Position numbers and translations under genes: made by a program. The notes below the pieces were generated by a model. The model ran no database searches, was not told the DNA's origin, and worked only from the letters and a program-made list of their open reading frames with translations. A stretch of DNA of 64,000 nt from Citrobacter telavivensis (GTDB lineage: Bacteria; Pseudomonadota; Gammaproteobacteria; Enterobacterales; Enterobacteriaceae), in contig CP045205.1 of assembly GCA_009363175.1 (NCBI GenBank), positions 3,224,001-3,288,000 of the forward strand, in the 5' to 3' direction. This document shows, piece by piece, positions 1 to 8,521 of this stretch (the first letter of the stretch is position 1; every line of letters begins with the position of its first letter).

Positions 1-20
1 GCAGAGCTAAATACCTCGCG

Positions 21-1610
21 TCAGGCCGGAAGACGGAATCTCGCCACGGCGTGAATCAACTGATGCGATTCATTATGCAACTGCCGTGAAGAGGCCGATG
101 CGGTATCCACCAGCTCGCGGGTGTCGCGGGCAACCAGATTCAGCGCCTGCAACTGACGCGTCATCTGGTGGATTCGGGTTCCCTGATGCAGCGTTGCGGC
201 TGAGATATCATTCAGCGAGGCGCCCAAATTCTCCACCAGTGCGATCACCTGTTGCAGATTTTCTTCCAGATGCGTCACCGCACTCGACCCTTCTTCTATT
301 CCCTGCAATGAATGATAGATCAGCGCCTGAATATCCTGCGTAGACTGACTGCTCTTGCGCGCCAGCAGCCCCACTTCTTTTGCCACCACCGCAAAGCCGC
401 GTCCTTGCTCACCGGCATGGGCGGCTTCAATGGCCGCGTTCAGCGCCAGGATGTTGGTCTGGAAGGCGACGTTATCAATCAGCGCAATAATCCCGCGCAT
501 CTCTGCCGATCGCGTCACGATCGCCTGCATCGAACGATTCACCGTGTCCATCATTCTGTCACCGCCAGCCGCAATGGTACGGGCTTCTTCCGCACGCTGA
601 TTCGCCAGTTGGGCAAACCCGCTGTTATCTTCAACGTGCGTTTCCAGCACAGAAATATGCGAGGTAACGTTATTCAGCTCCTCGTTCTGTTTTTCGGACT
701 GTTGATACAGGCGCGTATTGTTCTGCGCCAGCCTTTCGATATTGTCGGCCATCGCCGTGGTCGCCTTGCTGACCTGTCGGACTAACTCGCGCAGTCCCTG
801 CTGCATCGAACCGATACGCACGTGGAGTTGCGACACTTCCCGGTTCGCCCCGGACACTGCGGGAAGCGGTTGTGAAAGATCGCCAGCCGCCAGAATGTCG
901 ATGAACGCTATCAGCCGACGCAGCGGAGAAATGACCCAGCGCGACATCCCCCACCAGACCGCAACCGCAATAGCCAGCAGCACCCCCGGCAGTACCAAAA
1001 ACAGATGCTGGAGATCCAACAGGCGATCCAGCAACTGCTGCCGTCCGCTTTCCCGCGCCTGCGCGCTGACCTTTTGCACTCTGGCATAGTTATCATTGAA
1101 GTCGGCCTGAAATGCCTGAATGGGCACGGCGAAGAACGCATCAATCGACTGCGTCTGGCTTAATCCTGCCACTTGTTCCTGAATGCCGCCGCTAAAGCGC
1201 TGATAGCTGTCGACCAGCCCGTCGTCCGCCTGCGGGTTCATCTCGCGCCACGCCTGCCATGCGGTTGTCGACTGGGTTAACGCCTGTCGGGCTTCGTCGA
1301 TCAGCGGCTGCCAGCTTCCTTCAGAACCCGTGGCGGCGTCCTGCATAAAGTAGACCCCCGCCCGGTTGAGCAGATCGCTGGCCGTCAGTAGCGCAATCCG
1401 CGCCTCTTCGACCTTTGTCTGCTGACGCAACGCCAGTTGGTTACGCTGTTCATTTTCCCGGGCCTGGCTAACTGAAAATGACAGCATCAGTGACGAGGTC
1501 AGTTGCAGTACGGAAAACAACGCAATGATGCAAAAAATCCCGGTCAACAGGCCAAACTGCTGCGGTAAAAAACGGCGCGCCTGGCGACGTAAAGTTTGAG
1601 TTAAGTTCAT
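21..1610 (-). CDS. Methyl-accepting chemotaxis protein
   Basis: Inner-membrane chemoreceptor, 529 aa. TM1 spans about residues 18-43, the periplasmic helical sensor about 45-200, TM2 about 202-224, followed by a HAMP segment and the cytoplasmic signalling hairpin. The hairpin tip (about 374-420) holds the family hallmark FQTNILALNAAIEAA and GEQGRGFAVVA, the region that contacts CheA/CheW. Two normally invariant arginines differ: H398 in AAHAG and G414 in KEVGLL. The C-terminus FRLPA lacks the NWETF tether for CheR/CheB. I chose the ATG at 1610 because GAAG precedes it and the hydrophobic N-terminus starts there; an upstream in-frame ATG at 1664 adds 18 unlikely residues. No sigma-28 promoter was seen upstream. 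The gene sits where E. coli K-12 has glsB next to sad. The ligand is unknown. Confidence 0.9.
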   Translation of the reverse strand: MNLTQTLRRQARRFLPQQFGLLTGIFCIIALFSVLQLTSSLMLSFSVSQARENEQRNQLALRQQTKVEEARIALLTASDLLNRAGVYFMQDAATGSEGSWQPLIDEARQALTQSTTAWQAWREMNPQADDGLVDSYQRFSGGIQEQVAGLSQTQSIDAFFAVPIQAFQADFNDNYARVQKVSAQARESGRQQLLDRLLDLQHLFLVLPGVLLAIAVAVWWGMSRWVISPLRRLIAFIDILAAGDLSQPLPAVSGANREVSQLHVRIGSMQQGLRELVRQVSKATTAMADNIERLAQNNTRLYQQSEKQNEELNNVTSHISVLETHVEDNSGFAQLANQRAEEARTIAAGGDRMMDTVNRSMQAIVTRSAEMRGIIALIDNVAFQTNILALNAAIEAAHAGEQGRGFAVVAKEVGLLARKSSQSTQDIQALIYHSLQGIEEGSSAVTHLEENLQQVIALVENLGASLNDISAATLHQGTRIHQMTRQLQALNLVARDTRELVDTASASSRQLHNESHQLIHAVARFRLPA

Positions 1611-1686
1611 AATATTCTTCAGTATCAACACGTTAATCGCGAGTCTACGAAGCGTAAATGACAAAACTATGGCGGAAATGTGACAA

Positions 1687-1704
1687 GACGCCCCGCAGGG
1701 CGTC
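1687..1704 (-). terminator. Hairpin after sad
   Basis: GACGCCC-CGCA-GGGCGTC is a perfect 7-bp stem just past the sad stop. It is followed on the minus strand only by TTGT, so it is a weak intrinsic terminator or an attenuating hairpin before the chemoreceptor gene. Confidence 0.45.
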
Positions 1705-1711
1705 AGAAAGA

Positions 1712-3100
1712 TCAGCGTCGGTTCTTCCAGACGGTCTGCACGTTACAAAATTCATGCAGGCCAAAGTGCGAGAGCTCGCGACCAAAACCGCTCTTCTTCA
1801 CGCCACCAAACGCGACCCGGGCATCGCTGGCGCTAAAACCGTTAATGAAGACACCGCCGCATTCCAGACGCGCAGCCATCTCCTGTGCACGGGCTTCATC
1901 GGCGGTAAAGAGGGTTGCGGACAGACCAAAATCACTGCAGTTTGCCAGTTCCAGCGCGTGTTCGGCACTCTTCGCCACGCCGATCGCCGCAACCGGCCCG
2001 AAGAGTTCCTCACGAAACGCGGTCATCTCTGGGGTCACATTCGCCAGCACGGTGACCGGATAATAGCTCCCACCGGTGGAAGGCTTCTCGCCGCCAAGCA
2101 ATAGCTGAGCGCCTTCGGCGATCGTAGCCAGCACCTGCTGGTGCAATTCATCGCGCAGATCGGCACGCGCCATTGGGCCGAGTTCAGTCTCCTCCGCCAG
2201 CGGATCGCCCTGCTTCAGCGCGCCCGCTGCCGCCACAAAGCGCTCGATAAAGCGCTCCGCGATCCCCTCTTCGAGGATAAAGCGTTTCGCCGCCGCGCAA
2301 ACCTGTCCGCTATTCTGATAGCGCCCGGCCACTGCCGCCTTCACCGCCAGATCCAGATCGGCATCGTTAAGCACAATAAACGGATCGGAACCGCCCAACT
2401 CCAGCACGCATTTTTTCAGCGCCGCACCGGCCTGAGCGCCAATGGCCGCCCCGGCTCGCACGCTGCCGGTCACCGTAACCGCCGCAATTCGCGGATCCTG
2501 AATCAGCGTACTGACGCCCTGATTATCCGCATTCAGCCAGCCGTAAACGCCAGCGGGGATCGCAGCGTCGGCAAAGACCTGGCTTATTATCTGCGCACAG
2601 CCAGTGACGTTGGGTGCAGGCTTGAGCAAATACCCATTCCCGGCCAGTAAAATCGGCACCGCACCACGCAGTACCTGCCACAAAGGAAAATTCCACGGCA
2701 TGACCGCCAGCACGGTGCCTAAGGGACGATACTCAATCACCGCCTGATGGTTTTCCACCTGTGTCGGTTCGGCGGCCAGCATCGCCGGACCGTGTTCCGC
2801 ATACCAGTCGCACAGCGCCGCCGATTTGGCGACCTCCGCATGCGCCTGCTTAATGGGTTTGCCCATCTCGCGGGTAATGCACTGCGCCATCTCTTCGCCA
2901 CGCGCACGTAAGGCCTCGCCGATGTCGCGTAATTTCTGCGCCCGATGCGCTGGCGTCGTCAGTTTCCAGCCGCGCAATCCCGCAGCAGCACGCTGTAGCG
3001 CCTGCTCGATTTCCTGAGCCGTAGACCACGGCAGCGCCGAAAGGTGTTCGCCATTATGCGGGTTGGTGGAAATGGCATGGGTTGCCGATGAAATCGTCAT
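1712..3100 (-). CDS. sad: NAD+-dependent succinate semialdehyde dehydrogenase Sad
   Basis: Oxidises succinate semialdehyde to succinate in the cytoplasm, the last step of putrescine/GABA breakdown. The 462-aa protein matches E. coli Sad (YneI) over its whole length. It has the aldehyde dehydrogenase signatures: catalytic base E234 in LELGGSDP and nucleophile C268 in GQVCAA, with the NAD-binding segment VTVTGSVRAG near 208-217. GGAGAGACAGT precedes the ATG. It is divergent from ptrR, whose LysR product is known in E. coli to control this gene. The usual downstream partner glsB is missing and a chemoreceptor follows instead. Confidence 0.96.
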   Translation of the reverse strand: MTISSATHAISTNPHNGEHLSALPWSTAQEIEQALQRAAAGLRGWKLTTPAHRAQKLRDIGEALRARGEEMAQCITREMGKPIKQAHAEVAKSAALCDWYAEHGPAMLAAEPTQVENHQAVIEYRPLGTVLAVMPWNFPLWQVLRGAVPILLAGNGYLLKPAPNVTGCAQIISQVFADAAIPAGVYGWLNADNQGVSTLIQDPRIAAVTVTGSVRAGAAIGAQAGAALKKCVLELGGSDPFIVLNDADLDLAVKAAVAGRYQNSGQVCAAAKRFILEEGIAERFIERFVAAAGALKQGDPLAEETELGPMARADLRDELHQQVLATIAEGAQLLLGGEKPSTGGSYYPVTVLANVTPEMTAFREELFGPVAAIGVAKSAEHALELANCSDFGLSATLFTADEARAQEMAARLECGGVFINGFSASDARVAFGGVKKSGFGRELSHFGLHEFCNVQTVWKNRR

Positions 3101-3199
3101 ACTGTCTCTCCGTGGTTCTTGATGTCATCATCATGGACGCGTTTACTCTTTCCGAAAAATGAATAATATTAACGAAACTATTCACTATGAGAGAATGCT

Positions 3200-4060
3200 A
3201 TGGATCTGACCCAACTAGAGATGTTTAACGCGGTTGCCGAAACGGGCAGCATCACCCAGGCGGCGGCGAAGGTGCATCGCGTCCCTTCCAATCTCACCAC
3301 CCGTATTCGCCAACTGGAGGCGGACCTCGGCGTCGATCTGTTTATTCGTGAGAACCAGCGACTGCGACTTTCTCCCGCCGGGCATAACTTTCTGCGCTAC
3401 AGTCAGCAGATCCTTGCGCTGGTTGACGAGGCGCGGATGGTCGTCGCTGGTGATGAACCCCAGGGATTATTCTCACTGGGTGCGCTGGAGAGTACGGCAG
3501 CCGTGCGTATTCCGGCCACGCTTGCCCGCTACAATCAGCGCTACCCCAAAATCCAGTTCTCCCTGGCGACCGGCCCTTCTGGCACGATGCTGGACGGCGT
3601 GCTTGAGGGTCATCTCAACGCCGCCTTTGTTGACGGCCCGATTACTCACCCCGGTCTTGAAGGGATGCCGGTGTATCAGGAAGAGATGATGGTGGTCACT
3701 CCGCACGGCCATGCGCCGGTAACTCGCGCCAGCGAGGTCAACGGCAGCAATATTTACGCCTTTCGCGCCAACTGCTCTTACCGCCGCCACTTCGAAAGCT
3801 GGTTTCATGCCGATCGGGCGATGCCGGGCACAATCCACGAAATGGAGTCCTATCACGGTATGCTGGCCTGTGTGATTGCTGGAGCCGGTATCGCGCTGAT
3901 CCCCCGCTCGATGCTTGAAAGTATGCCCGGACATCAGCAGGTCGAAGCTTGGCCATTGGCCGAGAACTGGCACTGGCTGACCACATGGCTGGTCTGGCGA
4001 CGCGGTACGATGATGCGACAGTTGGAAGCGTTCATTGAGCTGTTAGCTGAGCAGGAATGA
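3200..4060 (+). CDS. ptrR: LysR-family regulator PtrR (YneJ)
   Basis: Transcription factor of 286 aa: an N-terminal winged helix-turn-helix (about residues 1-60, starting MDLTQLEMFNAVAE) and a C-terminal effector-binding domain. Very close to E. coli PtrR/YneJ, which is reported to control sad and putrescine use. The ATG is preceded by GAGAGAATGCT. The 99-bp gap to the divergent sad gene should hold its operator, but I could not single out a T-N11-A site with certainty. Confidence 0.92.
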   Translation: MDLTQLEMFNAVAETGSITQAAAKVHRVPSNLTTRIRQLEADLGVDLFIRENQRLRLSPAGHNFLRYSQQILALVDEARMVVAGDEPQGLFSLGALESTAAVRIPATLARYNQRYPKIQFSLATGPSGTMLDGVLEGHLNAAFVDGPITHPGLEGMPVYQEEMMVVTPHGHAPVTRASEVNGSNIYAFRANCSYRRHFESWFHADRAMPGTIHEMESYHGMLACVIAGAGIALIPRSMLESMPGHQQVEAWPLAENWHWLTTWLVWRRGTMMRQLEAFIELLAEQE

Positions 4061-4154
4061 AAACGAGATCTGAGTCACAAAACGGTTGTCTTTTCATCAG
4101 CAAACGTTTTAAGATCCCCTTCTCTCCTTTTTCGCAACGAACCGATTCATTTTT

Positions 4155-5351
4155 ATGACAACTCAAACGGTCTCCCGCAAAGTCGCATGGTTACGGGTCG
4201 TTACGCTGGCTATTGCTGCGTTTATTTTCAATACCACAGAATTTGTCCCTGTGGGCCTGCTCTCCGATATCGCGCAGAGTTTTAACATGCAGACCGCGCA
4301 GGTCGGGATCATGCTGACGATCTACGCCTGGGTTGTCGCGCTGATGTCCCTGCCGTTCATGCTGCTGACCAGCCAGGTTGAGCGGCGTAACTTGCTGATT
4401 TGCCTGTTTGCACTGTTTATCGTCAGCCATGTGCTCTCATTCCTGGCGTGGAACTTTACCGTGCTGGTGATAAGCCGTATCGGGATTGCCTTTGCTCATG
4501 CAATCTTCTGGTCGATTACCGCCTCACTAGCGATCCGCCTTGCCCCAGCGGGCAAACGCGCTCAGGCACTAAGTTTACTTGCCACCGGAACAGCGCTGGC
4601 GATGGTGCTGGGCTTACCGCTCGGGCGCATTGTCGGCCAGTATTTTGGCTGGCGAACCACGTTCTTCGCTATCGGGATGGGAGCGCTAATCACCCTGATT
4701 TGCCTGATCAAACTGCTGCCAAAATTACCAAGCGAACACTCGGGTTCGCTGAAAAGTCTGCCACTGCTGTTCCGTCGTCCGGCGCTGATGAGCCTCTACC
4801 TGTTGACGGTCGTGGTGGTGACAGCGCACTACACCGCGTACAGCTACATCGAACCGTTTGTGCAGACCGTTGCCGGGCTAAGCGCCAATTTCGCCACCGT
4901 ACTGTTACTGGTACTGGGCGGTGCAGGCATTATCGGCAGCGTTATCTTTGGTAAGCTTGGCAATCGCCACGCTTCGGCGCTCATTACCGTTGCCATTGCA
5001 CTGCTGCTGGCCTGCCTGATGCTGCTGTTACCTGCCGCGGACAGTGAATCTCATCTGGCGGTCCTGAGTATCTTCTGGGGAATTGCCATCATGGTCATTG
5101 GCCTGGGAATGCAGGTAAAAGTCCTCGCGCTGGCCCCGGACGCCACGGATGTAGCGATGGCGCTGTTCTCCGGCATTTTCAATATTGGTATTGGCGCAGG
5201 CGCGCTGGTGGGAAATCAGGTGAGTCTGCACTGGTCGATGTCAACGATTGGTTATGTGGGCGCCATTCCTGCCCTCGCTGCGCTTATCTGGTCAGTGATT
5301 ATTTTTCGTAAATGGCCAGTCTCACTGGAAGAGCAGCCACAGCATTCCTGA
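4155..5351 (+). CDS. sotB: MFS sugar efflux transporter SotB (YdeA)
   Basis: Twelve-helix major facilitator of the DHA1 group, 398 aa, matching E. coli SotB, which exports arabinose and IPTG. The N-terminal helix contains FIFNTTEFVPVGLL, typical of the AraJ/SotB branch. The start has only a weak ribosome-binding site in an AT-rich leader (ttcattttt ATG). The gene is followed at once by a strong hairpin shared with the convergent marC gene. Confidence 0.94.
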   Translation: MTTQTVSRKVAWLRVVTLAIAAFIFNTTEFVPVGLLSDIAQSFNMQTAQVGIMLTIYAWVVALMSLPFMLLTSQVERRNLLICLFALFIVSHVLSFLAWNFTVLVISRIGIAFAHAIFWSITASLAIRLAPAGKRAQALSLLATGTALAMVLGLPLGRIVGQYFGWRTTFFAIGMGALITLICLIKLLPKLPSEHSGSLKSLPLLFRRPALMSLYLLTVVVVTAHYTAYSYIEPFVQTVAGLSANFATVLLLVLGGAGIIGSVIFGKLGNRHASALITVAIALLLACLMLLLPAADSESHLAVLSIFWGIAIMVIGLGMQVKVLALAPDATDVAMALFSGIFNIGIGAGALVGNQVSLHWSMSTIGYVGAIPALAALIWSVIIFRKWPVSLEEQPQHS

Positions 5352-5357
5352 CAGACG

Positions 5358-5385
5358 GCCCGGTCACGACGACCGGGCTTTTTTT
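5358..5385 (+). terminator. Rho-independent terminator after sotB
   Basis: GCCCGGTC-ACGAC-GACCGGGC, an 8-bp GC-rich stem, is followed by seven T on the plus strand and ends at the stop codon of the convergent marC gene. Confidence 0.88.
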
Positions 5386-6047
5386 CAGTAGGTTTTAATA
5401 ATTTCCAGCACGCCGTTAATAATAAACTGCACGCCCATACAGACCAGCAGAAAGCCCATCAGGCGGGAAATGGCTTCAATACCGCCCTTACCCACCAGAC
5501 GCATAATCGCCCCGGAACTGCGTAAACATCCCCACAGGATCACCGCCACCAGCGCAAAGATGATCGGCGGCGCGACGGTAATCACCCAGCCAGGAAAATC
5601 CGTTCCGTGACGCACCGTTGAGGCGGAGCTGATGATCATCGCTATGGTTCCCGGCCCCGCCGTGCTTGGCATCGCCAGCGGCACAAAGGCAATATTGGCG
5701 GTCGGCTCGTCTTCCAGTTCTTCCGACTTACTCCGCGCCTCAGGCGAATCATGCGCTTTCTGCTGCGGAAATAGCATACGGAAACCGATAAACGCCACAA
5801 TTAAGCCCCCGGCGATGCGCAGGCCTGGAATGGAGATGCCGAAGGTATTCATCACCAGCTGGCCCGCATAGTAGGCCACCATCATGATGGCGAACACGTA
5901 AACCGAAGCCATAAGCGACTGGTGATTGCGTTCCGCACTGTTCATATTCCCGGCAAGGCCGAGAAACAGCGCGATGGTTGTCAATGGATTTGCCAGAGGA
6001 AGAATCACCACCAGCCCCAGTCCTATTGCTTTAAACAAATCCATCAT
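5385..6047 (-). CDS. marC: Inner-membrane protein MarC
   Basis: UPF0056/MarC family membrane protein, 221 aa, with about six transmembrane helices. It is almost identical to E. coli MarC. Its function is unknown; an early claim of a role in multiple antibiotic resistance was not upheld. I start it at 6047 because that ATG aligns with the E. coli start (MMDLFKAIGLG against MLDLFKAIGLG) and lies 12 nt after AGGA. An ATG four codons upstream is only 1-2 nt from AGG. It is divergent from marRAB. Confidence 0.93.
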   Translation of the reverse strand: MMDLFKAIGLGLVVILPLANPLTTIALFLGLAGNMNSAERNHQSLMASVYVFAIMMVAYYAGQLVMNTFGISIPGLRIAGGLIVAFIGFRMLFPQQKAHDSPEARSKSEELEDEPTANIAFVPLAMPSTAGPGTIAMIISSASTVRHGTDFPGWVITVAPPIIFALVAVILWGCLRSSGAIMRLVGKGGIEAISRLMGFLLVCMGVQFIINGVLEIIKTY

Positions 6048-6207
6048 ATTGACTGCCATTCCTGTTTAACCCTGTGTTAGCGGCAAGTATAAGTGTAAAA
6101 CCATGAAGTTAGCCATTCTGGCGCTGTAAGGATTCGTTATCGGTAAGAAGCATAACCGGTAATTATCATTAATTAAATAAAGTGTGACGCAAGGCGCATC
6201 TTTTCCC

Positions 6208-6227
6208 TTTTAGCAATTCGTGTGATC
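6208..6227 (+). promoter_or_regulatory. marbox (MarA/SoxS/Rob site)
   Basis: TTTTAGCAATTCGTGTGATC aligns with the E. coli marO marbox, keeping the GCA recognition element and the downstream GTG-rich half. It ends 15 bp before the -35 box of the mar promoter, as expected for a class II activator site, so MarA would activate its own operon here. Confidence 0.8.
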
Positions 6228-6242
6228 GGTAAATCCATTCGT

Positions 6243-6271
6243 TTGACTTATAGTTGCCTGGGCAATATTAT
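6243..6271 (+). promoter_or_regulatory. marRAB promoter
   Basis: TTGACT (6243-6248), a 17-bp spacer, and TATTAT (6266-6271). The layout is that of E. coli marO, and the spacer contains MarR site I. Confidence 0.88.
6254..6265 (+). promoter_or_regulatory. MarR operator site I
   Basis: TTGCCTGGGCAA, a near-perfect palindrome between the -35 and -10 boxes. MarR bound here would block RNA polymerase. Confidence 0.88.
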
Positions 6272-6288
6272 CTGCCGTAACTAAATAC

Positions 6289-6300
6289 TTGCCAGGGCAA
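6289..6300 (+). promoter_or_regulatory. MarR operator site II
   Basis: TTGCCAGGGCAA, the second MarR palindrome, lies in the leader just before the GTG start of marR. Confidence 0.87.
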
Positions 6301-6305
6301 CCATT

Positions 6306-6740
6306 GTGAAAAGCACCAGTGACTTATTCAATGAAATCATCCCACTGGGGCGCTTGATCTACATGGTCAATCAGAAAAAAGATCGTCTGTTGAACGACTA
6401 TCTCTCACCGCTGGATATCACAGCAGCACAGTTTAAAGTGCTCTGCTCTATCCGCTGTGCGGGCTGCATTACCCCGGTTGAACTGAAAAAAGTGCTGTCT
6501 GTCGATCTCGGTGCCTTGACGCGCATGCTCGATCGTCTGGTCTGCAAAGGCTGGATTGACAGACTTCCTAACCCGAATGACAAGCGCGGCGTACTGGTGA
6601 AACTCACCGAGCACGGCGCGGCAATTTGTGAGCAATGTCATCAATTAGTAGGACAAGACCTGCACCAGGAATTAACAAAAAACTTAACGGCGGACGAAGT
6701 GGCAACGCTTGAGCATTTGCTTAAGAAAGTCCTGCCGTAA
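6306..6740 (+). CDS. marR: Multiple antibiotic resistance repressor MarR
   Basis: Winged-helix repressor, 144 aa, nearly identical to E. coli MarR. It represses marRAB by binding the two palindromes just upstream and is released by phenolic ligands or by copper-driven oxidation of a cysteine. The cysteine-rich segment CSIRCAGC and the LDRLVCKGW stretch are kept; one alanine of the E. coli CAAC segment is glycine here. The start is GTG, as in E. coli (MKSTSDLF). It is the first gene of the operon, 19 bp before marA. Confidence 0.96.
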   Translation: MKSTSDLFNEIIPLGRLIYMVNQKKDRLLNDYLSPLDITAAQFKVLCSIRCAGCITPVELKKVLSVDLGALTRMLDRLVCKGWIDRLPNPNDKRGVLVKLTEHGAAICEQCHQLVGQDLHQELTKNLTADEVATLEHLLKKVLP

Positions 6741-6759
6741 AACAAGAAGAGGTATGACG

Positions 6760-7140
6760 ATGTCCAGACGCAATACTGACGCTATCACCATTCATAGCAT
6801 TTTGGACTGGATCGAAGATAACCTGGAATCGCCGCTCTCACTGGAAAAAGTGTCTGAGCGTTCAGGTTACTCCAAATGGCACCTGCAACGGATGTTCAAA
6901 AAAGAGACCGGCCATTCATTAGGCCAATACATCCGCAGCCGTAAAATGACCGAAATAGCGCAAAAATTAAAAGAAAGTAACGAGCCGATTTTATATCTGG
7001 CGGAACGTTACGGTTTCGAGTCGCAGCAGACGCTGACCCGGACGTTCAAAAACTATTTCGACGTTCCGCCGCATAAATTCCGTATTACCAATATGCACGG
7101 CGAATCGCGCTATTTGCTTCCGCTGAATCATTGTAACTAA
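6760..7140 (+). CDS. marA: AraC/XylS-family activator MarA
   Basis: Monomeric activator of the mar/sox/rob regulon (efflux, micF, zwf and others), 126 aa, consisting of two helix-turn-helix motifs and nothing else. The recognition helices lie in the segments WHLQRMFKKETG and QQTLTRTFKNYF. I start at 6760 (MSRRNTDA): the AAGAGG at 6747-6752 is 7 nt away, whereas it is 1 nt from the in-frame ATG at 6754. It is autoactivated through the upstream marbox. Confidence 0.96.
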   Translation: MSRRNTDAITIHSILDWIEDNLESPLSLEKVSERSGYSKWHLQRMFKKETGHSLGQYIRSRKMTEIAQKLKESNEPILYLAERYGFESQQTLTRTFKNYFDVPPHKFRITNMHGESRYLLPLNHCN

Positions 7141-7173
7141 CTATCGCCTGTAAACGACGTAATCGAGGAAATC

Positions 7174-7392
7174 ATGAAACTGTTGTCTTCTGCAATGCTG
7201 GCCCTGCTGCTTGTTGTCTCAGGTCAGAGCGTTGCGGAACAATCCGCGCAGCCCACCACGACGAACAGTCGTGACACGATGATTGTCCCCACCTCTCTGG
7301 AACAGTCGCCGTTTGATTTTAACCATATGGGCGCGGGAAGCGATAAGTCCGACGAACTGGGCGTGCCTTATTACAACCGGCACCGCCTGTGA
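7174..7392 (+). CDS. marB: Mar operon periplasmic protein MarB
   Basis: Small exported protein, 72 aa, third gene of marRAB. A signal peptide covers about residues 1-21 (LALLLVVSGQSVA), followed by a short polar mature region. In E. coli MarB reduces marA expression by an unknown route. The start is preceded by GAGGAAATC. The operon ends in the hairpin just downstream. Confidence 0.9.
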   Translation: MKLLSSAMLALLLVVSGQSVAEQSAQPTTTNSRDTMIVPTSLEQSPFDFNHMGAGSDKSDELGVPYYNRHRL

Positions 7393-7401
7393 TTCGTTTT
7401 T

Positions 7402-7427
7402 GCCCTGCTCATGCAGGGCTTTTTTTT
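7402..7427 (+). terminator. marRAB terminator
   Basis: GCCCTGC-TCAT-GCAGGGC followed by eight T, 9 bp after the marB stop, reaching the stop codon of the convergent eamA gene. Confidence 0.9.
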
Positions 7428-8325
7428 ACCCTCTCACCTGCGCCGTTTTGCGCCAGCGAAAGCCAAACACGTTGATGTACAGACCCGCCATAATCAGCAC
7501 CGCACCAAACAATTGCAGCGCGCTCAGCGTTTCGTCGAGCAGCAGCGCTGCGCTTGCCAGTCCCACCACCGGCACCAGCAGAGAGAGCGGCGCGACACGC
7601 CAGGTTTCATAACGACCAAGCAGCGTTCCCCAGATCCCGTAGCCGACAATTGTGGCGACAAAGGCCAGATAGACCAGCGATAAGATCGTTGTCAGATCGA
7701 TGGCGATAAGGCTTTGCACGATTTGCGCCGCGCCGTCGAGAAACAGCGAGGCGGCAAAGAACGGCAGTATCGGGATCAGCGCGCTCCAGACCACCAGCGA
7801 CATCACCGGCGGGCGCGAGGCATGACCCATTATTTTTTTGTTGAAGATATTGCCGCAGGCCCAGCTGAATGCCGCCGCCAGCGTCAGCATAAAGCCGAGC
7901 AGCGCCACATGCTGCCCATTGAGACTGCCTTCAATCAGCACCAGCACGCCAAAGACAGCGAGCGCAATCCCGGCAATTTGTTTACCCTGCAAACGTTCGC
8001 CAAAGGCAAATGCCCCGAGCACGATGGTGAAGAAGGCCTGCGCCTGCAACACCAGCGACGCCAGCCCTGCCGGCATGCCGAATTTGATCGCGCAAAACAG
8101 AAAGGCAAACTGACCGAAGCTTATCGTCAGGCCGTAACCGAGCAGCAGCGAAAGCGGAATACGCGGACGCGCAACAAAGAATATCGCCGGAAATGCCACC
8201 AGTAAAAAGCGTAACCCCGCCAGCATCAGCGGCGGCATCGCGTGCAGTCCGACCTTAATGACGACAAAATTCAGCCCCCATACCACCACCACCAGTAATG
8301 CCAACAGCCCGTCTTTGCGCGTCAT
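7426..8325 (-). CDS. eamA: Cysteine/O-acetylserine exporter EamA (YdeD)
   Basis: Drug/metabolite transporter of the EamA family, 299 aa, with ten predicted helices in two EamA repeats. It matches E. coli YdeD along its length. The known role of that protein is export of O-acetylserine and cysteine-pathway metabolites. GGAGCCGTGGT precedes the ATG. It converges on marB and is divergent from ydeE. Confidence 0.93.
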   Translation of the reverse strand: MTRKDGLLALLVVVVWGLNFVVIKVGLHAMPPLMLAGLRFLLVAFPAIFFVARPRIPLSLLLGYGLTISFGQFAFLFCAIKFGMPAGLASLVLQAQAFFTIVLGAFAFGERLQGKQIAGIALAVFGVLVLIEGSLNGQHVALLGFMLTLAAAFSWACGNIFNKKIMGHASRPPVMSLVVWSALIPILPFFAASLFLDGAAQIVQSLIAIDLTTILSLVYLAFVATIVGYGIWGTLLGRYETWRVAPLSLLVPVVGLASAALLLDETLSALQLFGAVLIMAGLYINVFGFRWRKTAQVRG

Positions 8326-8521
8326 ACCACGGCTCCGCGAAGTTTAAATTTTTGTAAACAAGTTAAAGTAGCGGAAATCCCTTCCCCGTAACAGATCATA
8401 AATTCTGGTAGGGATAACAGTGCACAATAGAACAATTTATCCGCTATACATCACAATTTTGCCGTGCTATTCCTTTACATATCTAAAAAAAACATAACGA
8501 ATCGCACTGTCGGGCAGATAA

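Noticed and set aside
1611..1711. Sigma-28 promoter for the chemoreceptor
   Set aside because: No TAAA-N15-GCCGATAA-like pair was found upstream.
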